A program made the translations under genes and the position numbers. From assembly GCA_965229645.1 (NCBI GenBank), contig OZ245893.1, positions 3,162,001-3,226,000 on the forward strand: a stretch of 64,000 bases of DNA, read 5' to 3'. Under the pieces are notes generated by a model. That model saw nothing but the letters and a program-made list of their open reading frames with translations, did not search any database and was not told the DNA's origin. This document shows, piece by piece, positions 8,792-17,188 of this stretch (the stretch's first letter is position 1; each line of letters opens with the position of its first letter). The DNA comes from CAXQZM01 sp965229645 (GTDB lineage Bacteria; Pseudomonadota; Alphaproteobacteria; UBA7985).

Positions 8792-10335
8792 CCCAAACCA
8801 TCTTAATTCTCGACTTTGGGTCGCAAGTTACCCAGCTGATCGCGCGCCGCGTTCGCGAGGCGGGGGTCTACTGCCAGGTGCTGCCCTATAACTGCGACCC
8901 CGCGCGCGCCCAGGCGCTGCGTCCCCAGGGGCTGATCCTTTCAGGCGGGCCCGCTTCGGTCCTCGACCCTGGGGCGCCGCAGGTGCCTGACTTTGCCGTG
9001 TCGATGGACATTCCGATTTTAGGCATTTGCTATGGGCAGCAGGCTCTGATGCAGTGCCTCGGCGGCACGGTATCCAAATCGCAATCGCAGGAATTTGGGC
9101 GCGCCCATTTGAAGATCCTCGCGGGCCACGCCCTGATCGACGGAATTTGGGGCGCGGACGCGGCGCCGCAGGTCTGGATGTCGCATGGGGACAAGGTGAC
9201 AAGGCTGGCCGAGGGGTTTGAGGTCCTGGCCGAATCCGAAGGTGCCCCCTACGCCCTGATCTCCCACGAAACCAAGCCTTGGTTCGCCAGTCAATTCCAT
9301 CCCGAGGTCGTCCATACCCCCGACGGCGCGGCCTTGATCGCCCGCTTTGTCCGCCAGATTTGCGGCTGCGACGGCGACTGGACCATGGCGGCGTACCGCG
9401 CCCAAACGATTGCGGCCCTTCGCGCCCAGATCGGCGCGGCCAAAGTGATTTGCGGCCTCTCGGGCGGCGTCGATTCTTCGGTTGCTGCGGTCTTGCTCCA
9501 CGAGGCTGTGGGGGACCAGCTGACCTGCATTTTTGTCGATCACGGGTTGTTGCGAAAGGACGAGCGTGCCGAGGTCGAGGCCCTGTTCAAGGGCGCCTAC
9601 AATATCCCGCTGATCAGCGTCGATGCCAGCGCGCAGTTCTTTGCGGCGCTTGAGGGACAAACCGACCCCGAGGCGAAGCGAAAAACCATCGGGCGACTGT
9701 TCGTCGAGGTCTTTGAGGCCGAGGCGGCGAAGATCAAGGGGGTGAGATTTTTGGCGCAAGGCACGCTCTACCCCGACGTGATCGAATCGGTCAGCGTCAC
9801 GGGAGGGCCGTCGGCCACGATCAAGTCGCACCACAACGTCGGCGGCTTGCCCGAGCGCATGGGCCTTCACCTGGTGGAGCCCTTGCGCGACCTGTTCAAA
9901 GACGAGGTGCGCGCCTTGGGTCGGGAGATGAACATGCCCGAGCGCCTCGTCGGGCGGCATCCCTTTCCAGGGCCAGGGTTGGCGATCCGCATTCCAGGTG
10001 CGGTCGATCCAGAATCAGCCGATCTCTTGCGCGCGGTCGATGCGATCTACTTGGATCAGATTCGCAGCGCAGGCCTCTACGATGCGATCTGGCAAGCCTT
10101 TGCGGTATTGTTGCCGGTGCGGTCGGTCGGCGTCATGGGCGATGGCCGCACCTATGAGCGGGTCGTGGCCTTGCGCGCCGTGACCTCGAGCGATGGCATG
10201 ACCGCAGAGGCCTATCCTTTCGAGCCTGCGTTCTTAGCGGCCATCGCCACGCGCCTGATCAACGAGGTGCGCGGGATCAACCGCGTGCTCTACGACTGCA
10301 CATCCAAACCCCCTGGCACGATTGAGTTTGAGTAA
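8788..10335 (+). CDS. guaA: GMP synthase (glutamine-hydrolysing)
   Basis: Converts XMP to GMP using glutamine and ATP. The N-terminal class I amidotransferase domain has the nucleophile Cys81 in GICYGQQ and the His/Glu pair in SQFHPEVVHT; the ATP-pyrophosphatase domain has the P-loop SGGVDSSV; the C-terminal dimerisation domain ends TSKPPGTIEFE, as in most GuaA. Length 515. The start is GTG, overlapping the guaB stop. Its TAA stop codon is the first flank of a mobile-element copy (R1-A), which directly follows. Confidence 0.97.
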   Translation: MTQTILILDFGSQVTQLIARRVREAGVYCQVLPYNCDPARAQALRPQGLILSGGPASVLDPGAPQVPDFAVSMDIPILGICYGQQALMQCLGGTVSKSQSQEFGRAHLKILAGHALIDGIWGADAAPQVWMSHGDKVTRLAEGFEVLAESEGAPYALISHETKPWFASQFHPEVVHTPDGAALIARFVRQICGCDGDWTMAAYRAQTIAALRAQIGAAKVICGLSGGVDSSVAAVLLHEAVGDQLTCIFVDHGLLRKDERAEVEALFKGAYNIPLISVDASAQFFAALEGQTDPEAKRKTIGRLFVEVFEAEAAKIKGVRFLAQGTLYPDVIESVSVTGGPSATIKSHHNVGGLPERMGLHLVEPLRDLFKDEVRALGREMNMPERLVGRHPFPGPGLAIRIPGAVDPESADLLRAVDAIYLDQIRSAGLYDAIWQAFAVLLPVRSVGVMGDGRTYERVVALRAVTSSDGMTAEAYPFEPAFLAAIATRLINEVRGINRVLYDCTSKPPGTIEFE

Positions 10336-10732
10336 TGCCAGCGGCTACTAAGATTGTGAGTGACCCATATGTTCGCGGGTATCAGGGCCGCGACTGCGGC
10401 CCCCCAAGCGGGCTCCAAGCCCGTAGGGCGCAGGGAACGCCCGCGCTCCAAACAGTTGGGCTCCAAGCCCGTAGGGCGCAGGGAACGCCCGCGCTCCAAA
10501 CAAGCGGGCTCCAAGCCCGTAGGGCGCAGGGAACGCCCGCGCTCCAAACGCGCGGCCCCGAGAATCGCGAAGAAAGCGCCTCGGGGTATAAGCGAAGGCC
10601 CCGTCCTGCGGTCGGGCTGAGCGAGCCTAGCGAGCGAGTAGAGACCGCAACCCCAAAAAATGCCGAAACGCGAAGCGTTTCTGCCGTGAGACACAAAACG
10701 GCCCTAAAAATGTCAATTTTTAGGGCGGTTTG
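10336..10732 (+). mobile_element. R1 element copy A (MITE-like), with expanded hairpin module
   Basis: The longest and most diverged R1 copy. Its left end (TGCCAGCGGC) directly follows the guaA stop TAA. It holds the GGGCCGC/GCGGCCC hairpin, a 48-bp module three times in tandem (10410-10553), the CCCCGAG/CTCGGGG hairpin, the optional GCGGTC...GACCGC stem and AAACGCgaaGCGTTT. It ends in a terminator-like hairpin in which CCTAAAAAT pairs with ATTTTTAGG around GTCA. The right end (GGGCGGTTTGA) is degenerate, so no flanking duplication can be read. Confidence 0.75.
10410..10553 (+). repeat. Three tandem copies of a 48-bp GC-rich hairpin module
   Basis: Units at 10410-10457, 10458-10505 and 10506-10553 are identical over 44 bp and differ only in the last four. 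Each can form GCCC-GTA-GGGC and an outer stem of the GCGGGC/GCCCGC kind. The same module occurs once in R1 copies C and H, is absent from copies B, E, F, G and I, and has a solo relative at 55911-55947. Confidence 0.85.
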
Positions 10733-10741
10733 AGTAGTTCT

Positions 10742-10966
10742 ATGACCTTCGCAAATACGATTAAATGGCTGGCGACAGCGATCCAGTTGGTTGGCTACGG
10801 CCTGACGGGCCTTAATGTGGTGCCGCTCAACATCTATTTTTTCTTTGTGGGAATTCTGCTCTGGTTTGCGGTTGGGGCGCTTTGGCGGGATCGCGCGATT
10901 ATGGTCGTCCACGTCGGTGCCTTTGTCTCCTTGCTCGTCGGTTTTTTGTCTGCGTCGGGGACCTGA
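10742..10966 (+). CDS. Small integral membrane protein, unknown function
   Basis: A 74-residue protein starting MTFANTIKWLATAIQL, with two to three hydrophobic segments: WLATAIQLVGYGLTGL, LNIYFFFVGILLWFAVGALW and VVHVGAFVSLLVGFL. A TTG 12 bp upstream would lie within the R1-A border, so the ATG is preferred. Its stop overlaps the ATG of the next dehydrogenase (TGATG), so the two are coupled. I recall short proteins of this look from Rhodobacterales but cannot name the family with certainty. Confidence 0.6.
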   Translation: MTFANTIKWLATAIQLVGYGLTGLNVVPLNIYFFFVGILLWFAVGALWRDRAIMVVHVGAFVSLLVGFLSASGT

Positions 10967-11658
10967 TGAAAACGATCTTGATCACCGGGGCGGGACGGGG
11001 CATCGGTCGGGCGACCGCCCGCGCACTGGCGGGCCCGCAGCGGCACCTCATCTTGACCTCGCGCACAATGCGCGAGTTGGAGGCGACCGACGACTTGGTC
11101 CGCGCCGAGGGGGGCTCGGCGACGCTGATCCCCCACGACTTGCGCAACTTTCCAGGCATTCAAGAAATGGCGAGCAGCGTGGCGGGGCGCTACGCGGGCG
11201 GCCTCGATGGTCTGATCCTGAACGGCGCAACCTTGGGGCGCTTGCAATGCGTAGAGGATATGGACCCCACGCACTTTGGGGAAGTCATGGAGACCAATCT
11301 GCTGGCGAACTTTGTTTTTCTCCAGGCTTTCGCGCCGTTGCTGCGAACGGCGGGCGGTCATGTCGTGGCGGTGACGTCGGGGGCCGCGGGCCATCCCCGC
11401 GCCTATTGGGGCGCTTACGCGGCGGCAAAGGCAGGCCTTGAGGCGCTGGTTCGGGCTTACGCGCAGGAGGTGACACCTGGGTTCCGCGCCACCCTGTTCG
11501 ACCCAGGGCGGGTCCGCACCCATATGCGCGCAACCGCCTACCCTGGGGAGGATCCCAGCGCTCTGCGAACCGCCGATGCCGTCGGGCGGATCCTGGCCAA
11601 GATCATCCTAGACCCCAAGTTGACGACAGGCCAACGCTTGCACGCCGATGTGGTATGA
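10966..11658 (+). CDS. Short-chain dehydrogenase/reductase (SDR)
   Basis: A 230-residue NAD(P)-dependent oxidoreductase of the classical SDR fold. The cofactor motif is TGAGRGIG (residues about 7-14), NGAT stands in the NNAG position, the catalytic Ser is in VTSGAAG and the catalytic Tyr/Lys are in YAAAK. The ATG at 10966 overlaps the preceding stop; an upstream in-frame ATG would lie inside the membrane-protein gene. The substrate is unknown. The TGA stop is the first flank of R1 copy B. Confidence 0.85.
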   Translation: MKTILITGAGRGIGRATARALAGPQRHLILTSRTMRELEATDDLVRAEGGSATLIPHDLRNFPGIQEMASSVAGRYAGGLDGLILNGATLGRLQCVEDMDPTHFGEVMETNLLANFVFLQAFAPLLRTAGGHVVAVTSGAAGHPRAYWGAYAAAKAGLEALVRAYAQEVTPGFRATLFDPGRVRTHMRATAYPGEDPSALRTADAVGRILAKIILDPKLTTGQRLHADVV

Positions 11659-11997
11659 TACCAGCGGCAACCAGGAATGACTCTTACAATCGCTGGTATA
11701 AGGGCCGCGACTGCGGCCCCCGCAGCGGCCCCGAGATGAGCTAAGAACGCGCCTCGGGGTATAAGCGAAGGCCCCGTCGGAGGCGAAACGCGAAGCGTTT
11801 CTGCCGTGAGACACAAAACGGCAAAAAAAGGGTCAACTTTTTTTGCCGTTGGTATAAGCGGAGACCCCGTCCTGCGGTCGGGCTGAGCGAGCGTAGCGAG
11901 CAAGTAGAGACCGCAACCCAAAATGCCGAAACGCGAAGCGTTTCTGCCGTGAGACACAAAACGGCAAAAAAAGTGTCAACCTTTTTTGCCGTGGGTC
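11659..11997 (+). mobile_element. R1 element copy B (composite, two 3' modules)
   Basis: It starts TACCAGCGGC directly after the SDR stop TGA. A complete short R1 runs to 11854 (ending GCCGTTGGTA, then TAA), and a second 3' part, 11858-11997, with the GCGGTC...GACCGC stem and its own terminator-like hairpin, follows. The second right end (GCCGTGGGTC-TTA) is degenerate. The copy lies between the SDR and the convergent der gene, so its two A/T-rich hairpins could terminate both. It looks like a nested or unequally recombined pair. Confidence 0.75.
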
Positions 11998-12024
11998 TTA
12001 TCCCTCGCCATAGGGGTTTTTACC

Positions 12025-13386
12025 TTACCTGAAATGGAGGCGTAGCGGCGGTCCCCAGAAATCGAAGGCCTCGCGGAGGCTGTTTTCCAGATACCGCGCA
12101 TAGGACGTGGGCAGGTCGCCGACGCGGGTGCCGAAGAAGGCGAAGGTTGGCGGGCGGGATTTGACCTGGGTGCCGTAGCGGATTTTGATGCGGCCCGCGC
12201 CCGCCATGGGCGGGGGGTGTTGATCGACGGCGGCCCGCAGCCAGGTGTTCAGCTCCGCGGTATTGAGCCGCCAGGTCCAGGCGCCGTAGAGGTCGAGCGC
12301 GCTGTCGAGGATGCGGGGCAGGTTCTTGCCCAGCAAGGCCGAGACGGTATGGACGGGGACGCCCTTGGCCTGGGCGAGGGAGGTGGCGAGGCGGCGGTGG
12401 ATGTCCTTGAGCTGCGCCTGCCCGTCCTTGACCTGATCCCACTTGTTCAGGGCGATGATCAGGTTGCGTCCTTCCTCCAACACATGGCGGCCAATGTCCA
12501 AATCCTGCTTGTCGAGGCCGAGGCGCGCATCGATCATAAGGACAACGACATGGGCGAAGCGGATCGCGTTCAGGCTGGCCCCTGCCGACATTTTTTCAAG
12601 GCTCTGCTTGATTCGGGCCTTGCGCCGCAAGCCCGCCGTATCGATGAGTTCGAACGCGCGCCCCTTATGGGCAAAGGGCAGGGCGAGGGCATCGCGCGTC
12701 AAGCCCGCTTCGGGCCCCACAAGCACGCGGTCTTCGTCCAAAACGGCGTTGACGAAGGTCGATTTGCCCGCGTTGGGGCGGCCGACCAGCGCGAGGCGGA
12801 TCGGTGTCGTTTCTTCGTCTTCTGCTTCGGCGTCCTCCAAGGTTTTCTGAGGGTTTTCGGAAGTTTTGGCCTGGGTCTTGGCCCAAGCCTTGCCCCAGGC
12901 CGAAATAGCGTCCAGCAGCGCGCCGATCCCGTCGCCGTGCTCGGCAGAGACACCGTAGGGGTCCCCCAAACCCAAGGCGTAGGCGTCGAGCAGGCCGCTC
13001 TGACCCGCTTTGCCTTCGCACTTGTTGGCGACCAGCAGCGTGTCCGTGCCTGTTTGTCGGACCTGATCGGCAAAATGCGCGTCGTAGGGCGTGAGCCCCG
13101 CCCGCGCGTCGATCATGAACAGGATCAGGTCGGCCTGGTCCATCGCCCGGCGCGTCATGGCTGTCATCCGGTCGGCCAAGGCCTCACCCTTGCCCTCTTG
13201 CTCGAGGCCCGCCGTATCGATCAGATCAAAGGCCTGGGCACCGACCCGAACGGGGGCTTGCTTCCAGTCGCGGGTCACCCCTGGTTGGTCGTGGACCAAC
13301 GCCAAGCGTCGGCCCGCCAAGCGGTTCAGCAAGGTGGATTTTCCAACATTGGGCCGCCCGACCAAGGCGAGCTTGGGTGTCGGCAT
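12025..13386 (-). CDS. der: Ribosome-assembly GTPase Der (EngA)
   Basis: Tandem GTPase needed for 50S subunit maturation. Domain 1: G1 GRPNVGKST, G3 DTAGL, G4 NKCE. Domain 2 (from about residue 200): G1 GRPNAGKST, G3 DTAGL, G4 NKWD. It ends in a KH-like domain. An acidic linker (DAEAEDEE) separates the two G domains. At 453 residues it is of normal length. Its ATG overlaps the stop of the upstream BamB-like gene by one base, so they are cotranscribed. Confidence 0.96.
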   Translation of the reverse strand: MPTPKLALVGRPNVGKSTLLNRLAGRRLALVHDQPGVTRDWKQAPVRVGAQAFDLIDTAGLEQEGKGEALADRMTAMTRRAMDQADLILFMIDARAGLTPYDAHFADQVRQTGTDTLLVANKCEGKAGQSGLLDAYALGLGDPYGVSAEHGDGIGALLDAISAWGKAWAKTQAKTSENPQKTLEDAEAEDEETTPIRLALVGRPNAGKSTFVNAVLDEDRVLVGPEAGLTRDALALPFAHKGRAFELIDTAGLRRKARIKQSLEKMSAGASLNAIRFAHVVVLMIDARLGLDKQDLDIGRHVLEEGRNLIIALNKWDQVKDGQAQLKDIHRRLATSLAQAKGVPVHTVSALLGKNLPRILDSALDLYGAWTWRLNTAELNTWLRAAVDQHPPPMAGAGRIKIRYGTQVKSRPPTFAFFGTRVGDLPTSYARYLENSLREAFDFWGPPLRLHFR

Positions 13387-14978
13387 TACTTATAGGCGCG
13401 AAGGGAGCCGTCTTGCGTTGACACAAGCAGGACTTCGTTTGCCAAAGTCAGGGGGGCAATGACGGCGGATTCAAGATCGACACGCGTGTCAATGCTTCCC
13501 CTTGCGGGATCGACAAACAAGATCTCACCGCCGTTGGAGGCAACCAGCAACTTGCCACCGCCCGCGATGGGGCCAACCCAATTGAGGGTCTTGGCCCGTC
13601 GGTCGAGGACGAGACCGTCCAGCTCGGTCGACCAGATTTGATAGCCCGTTTCGCGCTCCAGGGCGCGCAGCTTGCTGTCTTTGGTTACCAGGAATACATG
13701 ATCGTCGGTGACAAAGGGCGTGGCGGCGCCCCCGATTGGGATTTGCCAGCGCATAAGGCCCGTCGCAGGATCGAGGGCCACGGTCCGATCTGCCCAACTG
13801 GAGGCGATCAGAATGTCATCATGAACGACGATTAGGGCCCGCGAATCTGAAATCGTGTCGATCAGACGCCCTGTCGTTCCTTGCAGGCCGACATCGTAGC
13901 GCCAGGCCTCCTCCCCCGTTGGCAAGATCGCGACCAGGACCCCGTTCGGGCGCATGGCGTAGATGCCTTGATCGGTCGCGGCGGGGGTGTTGGGGCCGAG
14001 GATGGTGGTGATGCTAAGGGGGGCGTCGAGCGACCAGAGACGCTCGCCTGCGCGGTCGAGGGCGGTAATTCGGCCCAAAATGTCGGTGACGAAGATGGCA
14101 CGTTCGGTGACCAAGGGGCCAGCGCGCATGGGGGTGACCAGATCACGGGTCCAGAGCGTCTCGCCCGTTGCCGCGTCGAGCGCATGGACTTCGCCAACGC
14201 CCGTGGCGGCGTACAGCGTCGAGTCCTGGTAGGCAAGGCCGCCCCCAAAGGCGCTCTGTTCCCCTTCGGGCAGCAGGCTTTTGCGCCAAAGCGGTTCGCC
14301 CGTGGTCAGGTCGATGGCATGGACGCGCATTTCCCACGACATATGAAAGACTCGATTGCCGCTGATCAGCGGTTCCATCGAAACGGTGCGGCCGCGGTCG
14401 GTGGGCAACCCAACACCGAAGAACCAAATTTGCTCGGGCTCTTCTGCGAGCGCCCGATGCCCTAGGGCATGGGTGGCCGATGCCTGCGCTTGCGTCCACG
14501 CGGTCGGCGTTTCGGCGTCCGCATCTTCGATCTCTGGCAAGCTGCCCGTGCCGCTGACCGTTTCGATGATGCGCGCCAAATTGATCAAGCCAGGGCGCCC
14601 GTCGGTTTCGTCCAGTTCTGGGTCCCTGTCCTGCAGGACCCGCGCTAGGCTGCACGCGCCCAGCATGAAACCGCAGGCGACAAGCAGGCCGAGACGAAGT
14701 AGGAAGGACCGAAGGGGTGATACCAGCGGCGACCCAAAATGACTCGTATGGTCGCTGGTATAAGGGCCGCGACTGCGACCCCCCAAGCGGGCTCCAAGCC
14801 CGAAGGGCGCAGGGAACGCCCGCGCTCCAAACGCGCGGCCCCGAGAATAGCGGACACGCGCCTCGGGGTATAAGCGAAGGCCCCGTCGGAGGCGAAACGC
14901 GAAGCGTTTCTGCCGTGAGGCACAAAACGGCCAGAAAAGTGTCAACTTTTTTGGCCGTTGGTATGAGAAGGTCAGCAA
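13386..14978 (-). CDS. BamB-like beta-propeller lipoprotein with an in-frame mobile-element insertion in the signal region
   Basis: PQQ-type beta-propeller outer-membrane-assembly lipoprotein (BamB-like) with repeated blades such as LYAATGVGEVHALDAATGE, next to der as is usual. The lipobox is FMLGAC. The only usable start before it, outside the mobile element, is the TTG at 14978. From there the frame reads MLTFS, then runs without a stop through all of R1 copy C (243 bp plus a 3-bp duplication = 82 codons), then continues PLRSFLLRLGLLVAC. Removing the insertion restores a normal lipoprotein signal peptide, MLTFS-PLRSFLLRLG. The insertion therefore hit codon 5 in frame. Either a signal peptide longer by 82 residues is made, or translation starts inside the element (for example at a TTG near 14783). 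Confidence 0.8.
   Translation of the reverse strand: MLTFSYQRPKKLTLFWPFCASRQKRFAFRLRRGLRLYPEARVRYSRGRAFGARAFPAPFGLGARLGGRSRGPYTSDHTSHFGSPLVSPLRSFLLRLGLLVACGFMLGACSLARVLQDRDPELDETDGRPGLINLARIIETVSGTGSLPEIEDADAETPTAWTQAQASATHALGHRALAEEPEQIWFFGVGLPTDRGRTVSMEPLISGNRVFHMSWEMRVHAIDLTTGEPLWRKSLLPEGEQSAFGGGLAYQDSTLYAATGVGEVHALDAATGETLWTRDLVTPMRAGPLVTERAIFVTDILGRITALDRAGERLWSLDAPLSITTILGPNTPAATDQGIYAMRPNGVLVAILPTGEEAWRYDVGLQGTTGRLIDTISDSRALIVVHDDILIASSWADRTVALDPATGLMRWQIPIGGAATPFVTDDHVFLVTKDSKLRALERETGYQIWSTELDGLVLDRRAKTLNWVGPIAGGGKLLVASNGGEILFVDPARGSIDTRVDLESAVIAPLTLANEVLLVSTQDGSLRAYK
14721..14963 (+). mobile_element. R1 element copy C, inserted in the BamB-like gene
   Basis: 243 bp, from TACCAGCGGC to GCCGTTGGTA, flanked by TGA (14718-14720) and TGA (14964-14966). 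It contains the ATACCAGCG/CGCTGGTAT stem, one 48-bp module, CCCCGAG...CTCGGGG, AAACGCgaaGCGTTT and the A/T-rich final hairpin (with one substitution in the left arm). It lies antisense to both neighbouring minus-strand genes. Because 246 bp were added, the reading frame of the gene was kept. Confidence 0.88.
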
Positions 14979-15019
14979 GAAAGAGATTCCAATAAAGTCA
15001 ATCTATTAAAGGAGACTCC

Positions 15020-15655
15020 TTACAAGGTTTGTGCAAGACTTGCCACCGCATCTGCGAGGTTTTGGGCTAAAGACGGGTCCTCACTGTTGCCTACCTGCGC
15101 CAGTTGCGCCAGCGCACCGGTCTTATCTCCTGCCTCGAGCATGGCGAGGGCGCGCAAAACGGGCGCGTAGTCCGCGTAGGCGGGGCGCGTCTCCAACTCA
15201 GCGATATGGGCTTCGATTTCCTCGGCGGGCAAGATCCCATGGCCGAACCAGGCGAGTTTCAGGCGGGTTGACATCTTGAGGTAGGGATTGGCCTCGGGCA
15301 AGGCCAAGTAAGCTTGCCAAGCTGCTACGGCTTCGTCAAATTCTCCCTCGGTCCATAGACTATCGCCGATCTTGAAGAGGGCAAGGTTGGCGTAGCCCGA
15401 GTTGGTCGCCGTCAGATCGGTGAACAGGGCCGTCGAAACCTCAGGTTCCGAACGGATCAACTGTACCCCCTCGTCAAAATTGCTGGCCTCGTCGGCGGCA
15501 CGCTGCTGCGCTTGACCTTGCCAATTAAAGAAAAACAACAGCCCCCCGACCAGAATCACCAAGAAAACGCCGATCGAAAGCCCCCATTTCTCCAAAAACT
15601 GCTCGCTCTTATCGCGGGCTATGTCTTCGTCAATTTCGCGCAATAGATCACTCAT
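15020..15655 (-). CDS. YfgM-like membrane-anchored tetratricopeptide protein
   Basis: A 211-residue protein: cytoplasmic N-terminus MSDLLREIDEDIARDKSEQF, one transmembrane helix (LSIGVFLVILVGGLLFFFNW, about 27-46), then a helical TPR-type domain with Ala/Leu repeats. This matches the YfgM / DUF2133-like family encoded beside BamB and Der, thought to assist envelope protein biogenesis at the Sec translocon. The ATG at 15655 is preferred: a longer frame (to 15763) would take its first residues from mobile-element copy D. R1 copy C now separates it from the BamB-like gene. Confidence 0.82.
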   Translation of the reverse strand: MSDLLREIDEDIARDKSEQFLEKWGLSIGVFLVILVGGLLFFFNWQGQAQQRAADEASNFDEGVQLIRSEPEVSTALFTDLTATNSGYANLALFKIGDSLWTEGEFDEAVAAWQAYLALPEANPYLKMSTRLKLAWFGHGILPAEEIEAHIAELETRPAYADYAPVLRALAMLEAGDKTGALAQLAQVGNSEDPSLAQNLADAVASLAQTL

Positions 15656-15740
15656 GGTCGGGTCTTTCTCTGTTCGTAGGGCCGCAAAGGCATTCGTCAG
15701 GGATTTAAGCACGGGACCTGGGCTTGCCAATAGACTAAAG

Positions 15741-15864
15741 CCAACGGCCAAAAAAGTTGACACTTTTTTAGCCGTTTTGTGTCTCGCGGCAGAAACGCTT
15801 CGCGTTTCGGCTTTTTGGGTTGCGGTCTCACCTCGCGCGCTAGGCTGGCTCAGCCCGACGCGTT
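15741..15864 (-). mobile_element. R1 element copy D, 5'-truncated
   Basis: On the minus strand this is the right half of an R1 element: part of the GCGGTC...GACCGC module, AAACGCgaaGCGTTT, then GGCTAAAAAAGT-GTCA-ACTTTTTTGGCC and the end GCCGTTGG. The left part is missing. It lies between the thioesterase and the YfgM-like gene, in the sense direction, and supplies the thioesterase stop codon. Confidence 0.8.
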
Positions 15865-16338
15865 TGACCCTTGGTTTCTGGCTGACGGTTGAAATGTCTG
15901 CCGCAGTTGATCGGGCATGCGCGTGACCCGCTGCTTGCGCAAATCAAAGGTCACGTAGGTGATTTGGCCCCGAAACACGGTTTTGTGCGCGGCCAAGTCG
16001 ATGAACTGAAAGGCGCGGACGCAGCGCAACCGTTGGTCATTGGTAAGGATCCAGGTGCCGAGCGCCAAGGTTTGGCCCAACGTCACAGGCGCCTCGTAGG
16101 TGCAGCGGTTTTCCTGCACGACCCAGCCGACGCCCAGCTGTACGATTTTGTCGATCGGCCATCCTAGGGCCGTGGAGTGCGCCCAGGCAATCTGGTCTTG
16201 CCAGGCCACATAGACCGCGTTGTTGACATGGTCGAAGGCATCGCAGTGGTCCGCTGTCGCAGGTTGCGCGTGGGCAAATACGTGCGCGCGGTCCCAGGGC
16301 AGGGAGGGTAGGTCGGGTCGCGGCGGACGATCAGGCAT
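15850..16338 (-). CDS. Acyl-CoA thioesterase (4-hydroxybenzoyl-CoA thioesterase-like, hot-dog fold)
   Basis: A 162-residue hot-dog fold protein: DHCDAFDHVNNAVYVAWQDQ carries the family's D-x-x-x-H-V-NN-x-x-Y pattern near the catalytic position, followed by TYEAPVTLGQTLALGTW. Acts on a small or medium acyl-CoA; substrate unknown. The ATG at 16338 overlaps the end of mscS by 8 bp. Its last residues (SNASG) and the TGA stop lie at or inside R1 copy D, so the original C-terminus was probably replaced when the element arrived. Confidence 0.82.
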   Translation of the reverse strand: MPDRPPRPDLPSLPWDRAHVFAHAQPATADHCDAFDHVNNAVYVAWQDQIAWAHSTALGWPIDKIVQLGVGWVVQENRCTYEAPVTLGQTLALGTWILTNDQRLRCVRAFQFIDLAAHKTVFRGQITYVTFDLRKQRVTRMPDQLRQTFQPSARNQGSNASG

Positions 16339-17188
16339 CTGGAGCAGCAGGCGCGACGGGGCGATAGTGGACGGTTTGCTGCGGGAACGGGATTTCGATC
16401 TGCGCCTGGTCCAGCGCCTCCTTGGCGGCTTTTCGGTAGGCACGGCTCGCCGCCCAGATGTCTTCGCCCTTGGCGCTAAAGCGAATTTCCAGATCAACCG
16501 AACTGGCGGCCAAGTTTTGCACAAAGATGCGCGGCGCGGGGTCCTGCAACACGCCCGCAACTTGGGTGCCCGCCGCGATCAGGACCGCTTGGGCCTCGTC
16601 CAAGTCGCAGTCGTAGGCGACGCTGACGACCAGGCGGCCCGTCATGACGGGGTTGCGTGAGTAGTTGATGATGGCGCTGCCGAACAGCGTGCTATTGGGG
16701 ATCGATACGCGGTACTGCTCGATCGTATCGACGGTGGTGTAAAATATGCCAAGGCTGACGACGGTGCCGTCGTAGCCACCGCCCGAGATATATTCCCCCA
16801 CGACAAAGGGGCGCAGCATCAGCAGCATGAGACCCGAGGCGACGTTGGACAAGGTGCCTTGCATGGCAAGGCCGATCGCCAGCGCCGACCCCGTTAAAAT
16901 CCCTAAGAACGCCGTTGTCTGGATGCCAAGGCTCAGCATGATGTAGTAGGCCGCCGCCAGGAACGTGAGCCAGTTGAGCACTAGGCCGATGACTCCGCGC
17001 ACCGTGGCGTCGGGGAACTGCGCGCGTTCCATGCTTGCAATCACATTGGCGATCAGGAAGCGTCGGGTTACCCAGGCCAGCAGCAGCGTGAGGAGCACCT
17101 GGCCCGCCGACCAGCCGAGCAGCGCCGCCATGGCCTCAAAGTCTTCAAAGCCGAAAAAGTTGGCCATGGCATTCAAGCCTTGGGTCAT
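16331..17188 (-). CDS. mscS: Small-conductance mechanosensitive channel (MscS family)
   Basis: A 285-residue inner-membrane channel that opens on hypo-osmotic shock. Three transmembrane helices; the pore-lining TM3 reads GSALAIGLAMQGTLSNVASG, followed by the conserved RPFVVGEYI turn and the beta domain, and then the C-terminal alpha/beta domain. The start overlaps the purF stop by 4 bp (ATGA) and its end overlaps the thioesterase start, giving a tightly packed purF-mscS-thioesterase operon. Confidence 0.93.
   Translation of the reverse strand: MTQGLNAMANFFGFEDFEAMAALLGWSAGQVLLTLLLAWVTRRFLIANVIASMERAQFPDATVRGVIGLVLNWLTFLAAAYYIMLSLGIQTTAFLGILTGSALAIGLAMQGTLSNVASGLMLLMLRPFVVGEYISGGGYDGTVVSLGIFYTTVDTIEQYRVSIPNSTLFGSAIINYSRNPVMTGRLVVSVAYDCDLDEAQAVLIAAGTQVAGVLQDPAPRIFVQNLAASSVDLEIRFSAKGEDIWAASRAYRKAAKEALDQAQIEIPFPQQTVHYRPVAPAAPDA

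Noticed and set aside
10410..10553. CRISPR array
   Set aside because: Three 48-bp units are directly joined, with no variable spacers between them; the DUF285 DNA repeats are coding. No cas genes are present.
10360..10620. Small frames inside R1 elements starting MTLMFAGIRAATAAP or, antisense, MSHGRNASRFASDGAF
   Set aside because: They recur because the element recurs. The downstream frame changes between copies (one-base differences in copies I and E against F), so no protein is conserved; the base-paired structure explains the conservation better.
12217..13395. Long open frame on the plus strand opposite der
   Set aside because: Antisense shadow of a high-GC gene; no family signature, while der on the other strand is unmistakable.
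15656..15763. N-terminal extension of the YfgM-like protein (MSTFLAVGF...)
   Set aside because: The first residues come from R1 copy D; the family N-terminus MSDLLREIDEDI starts at 15655.
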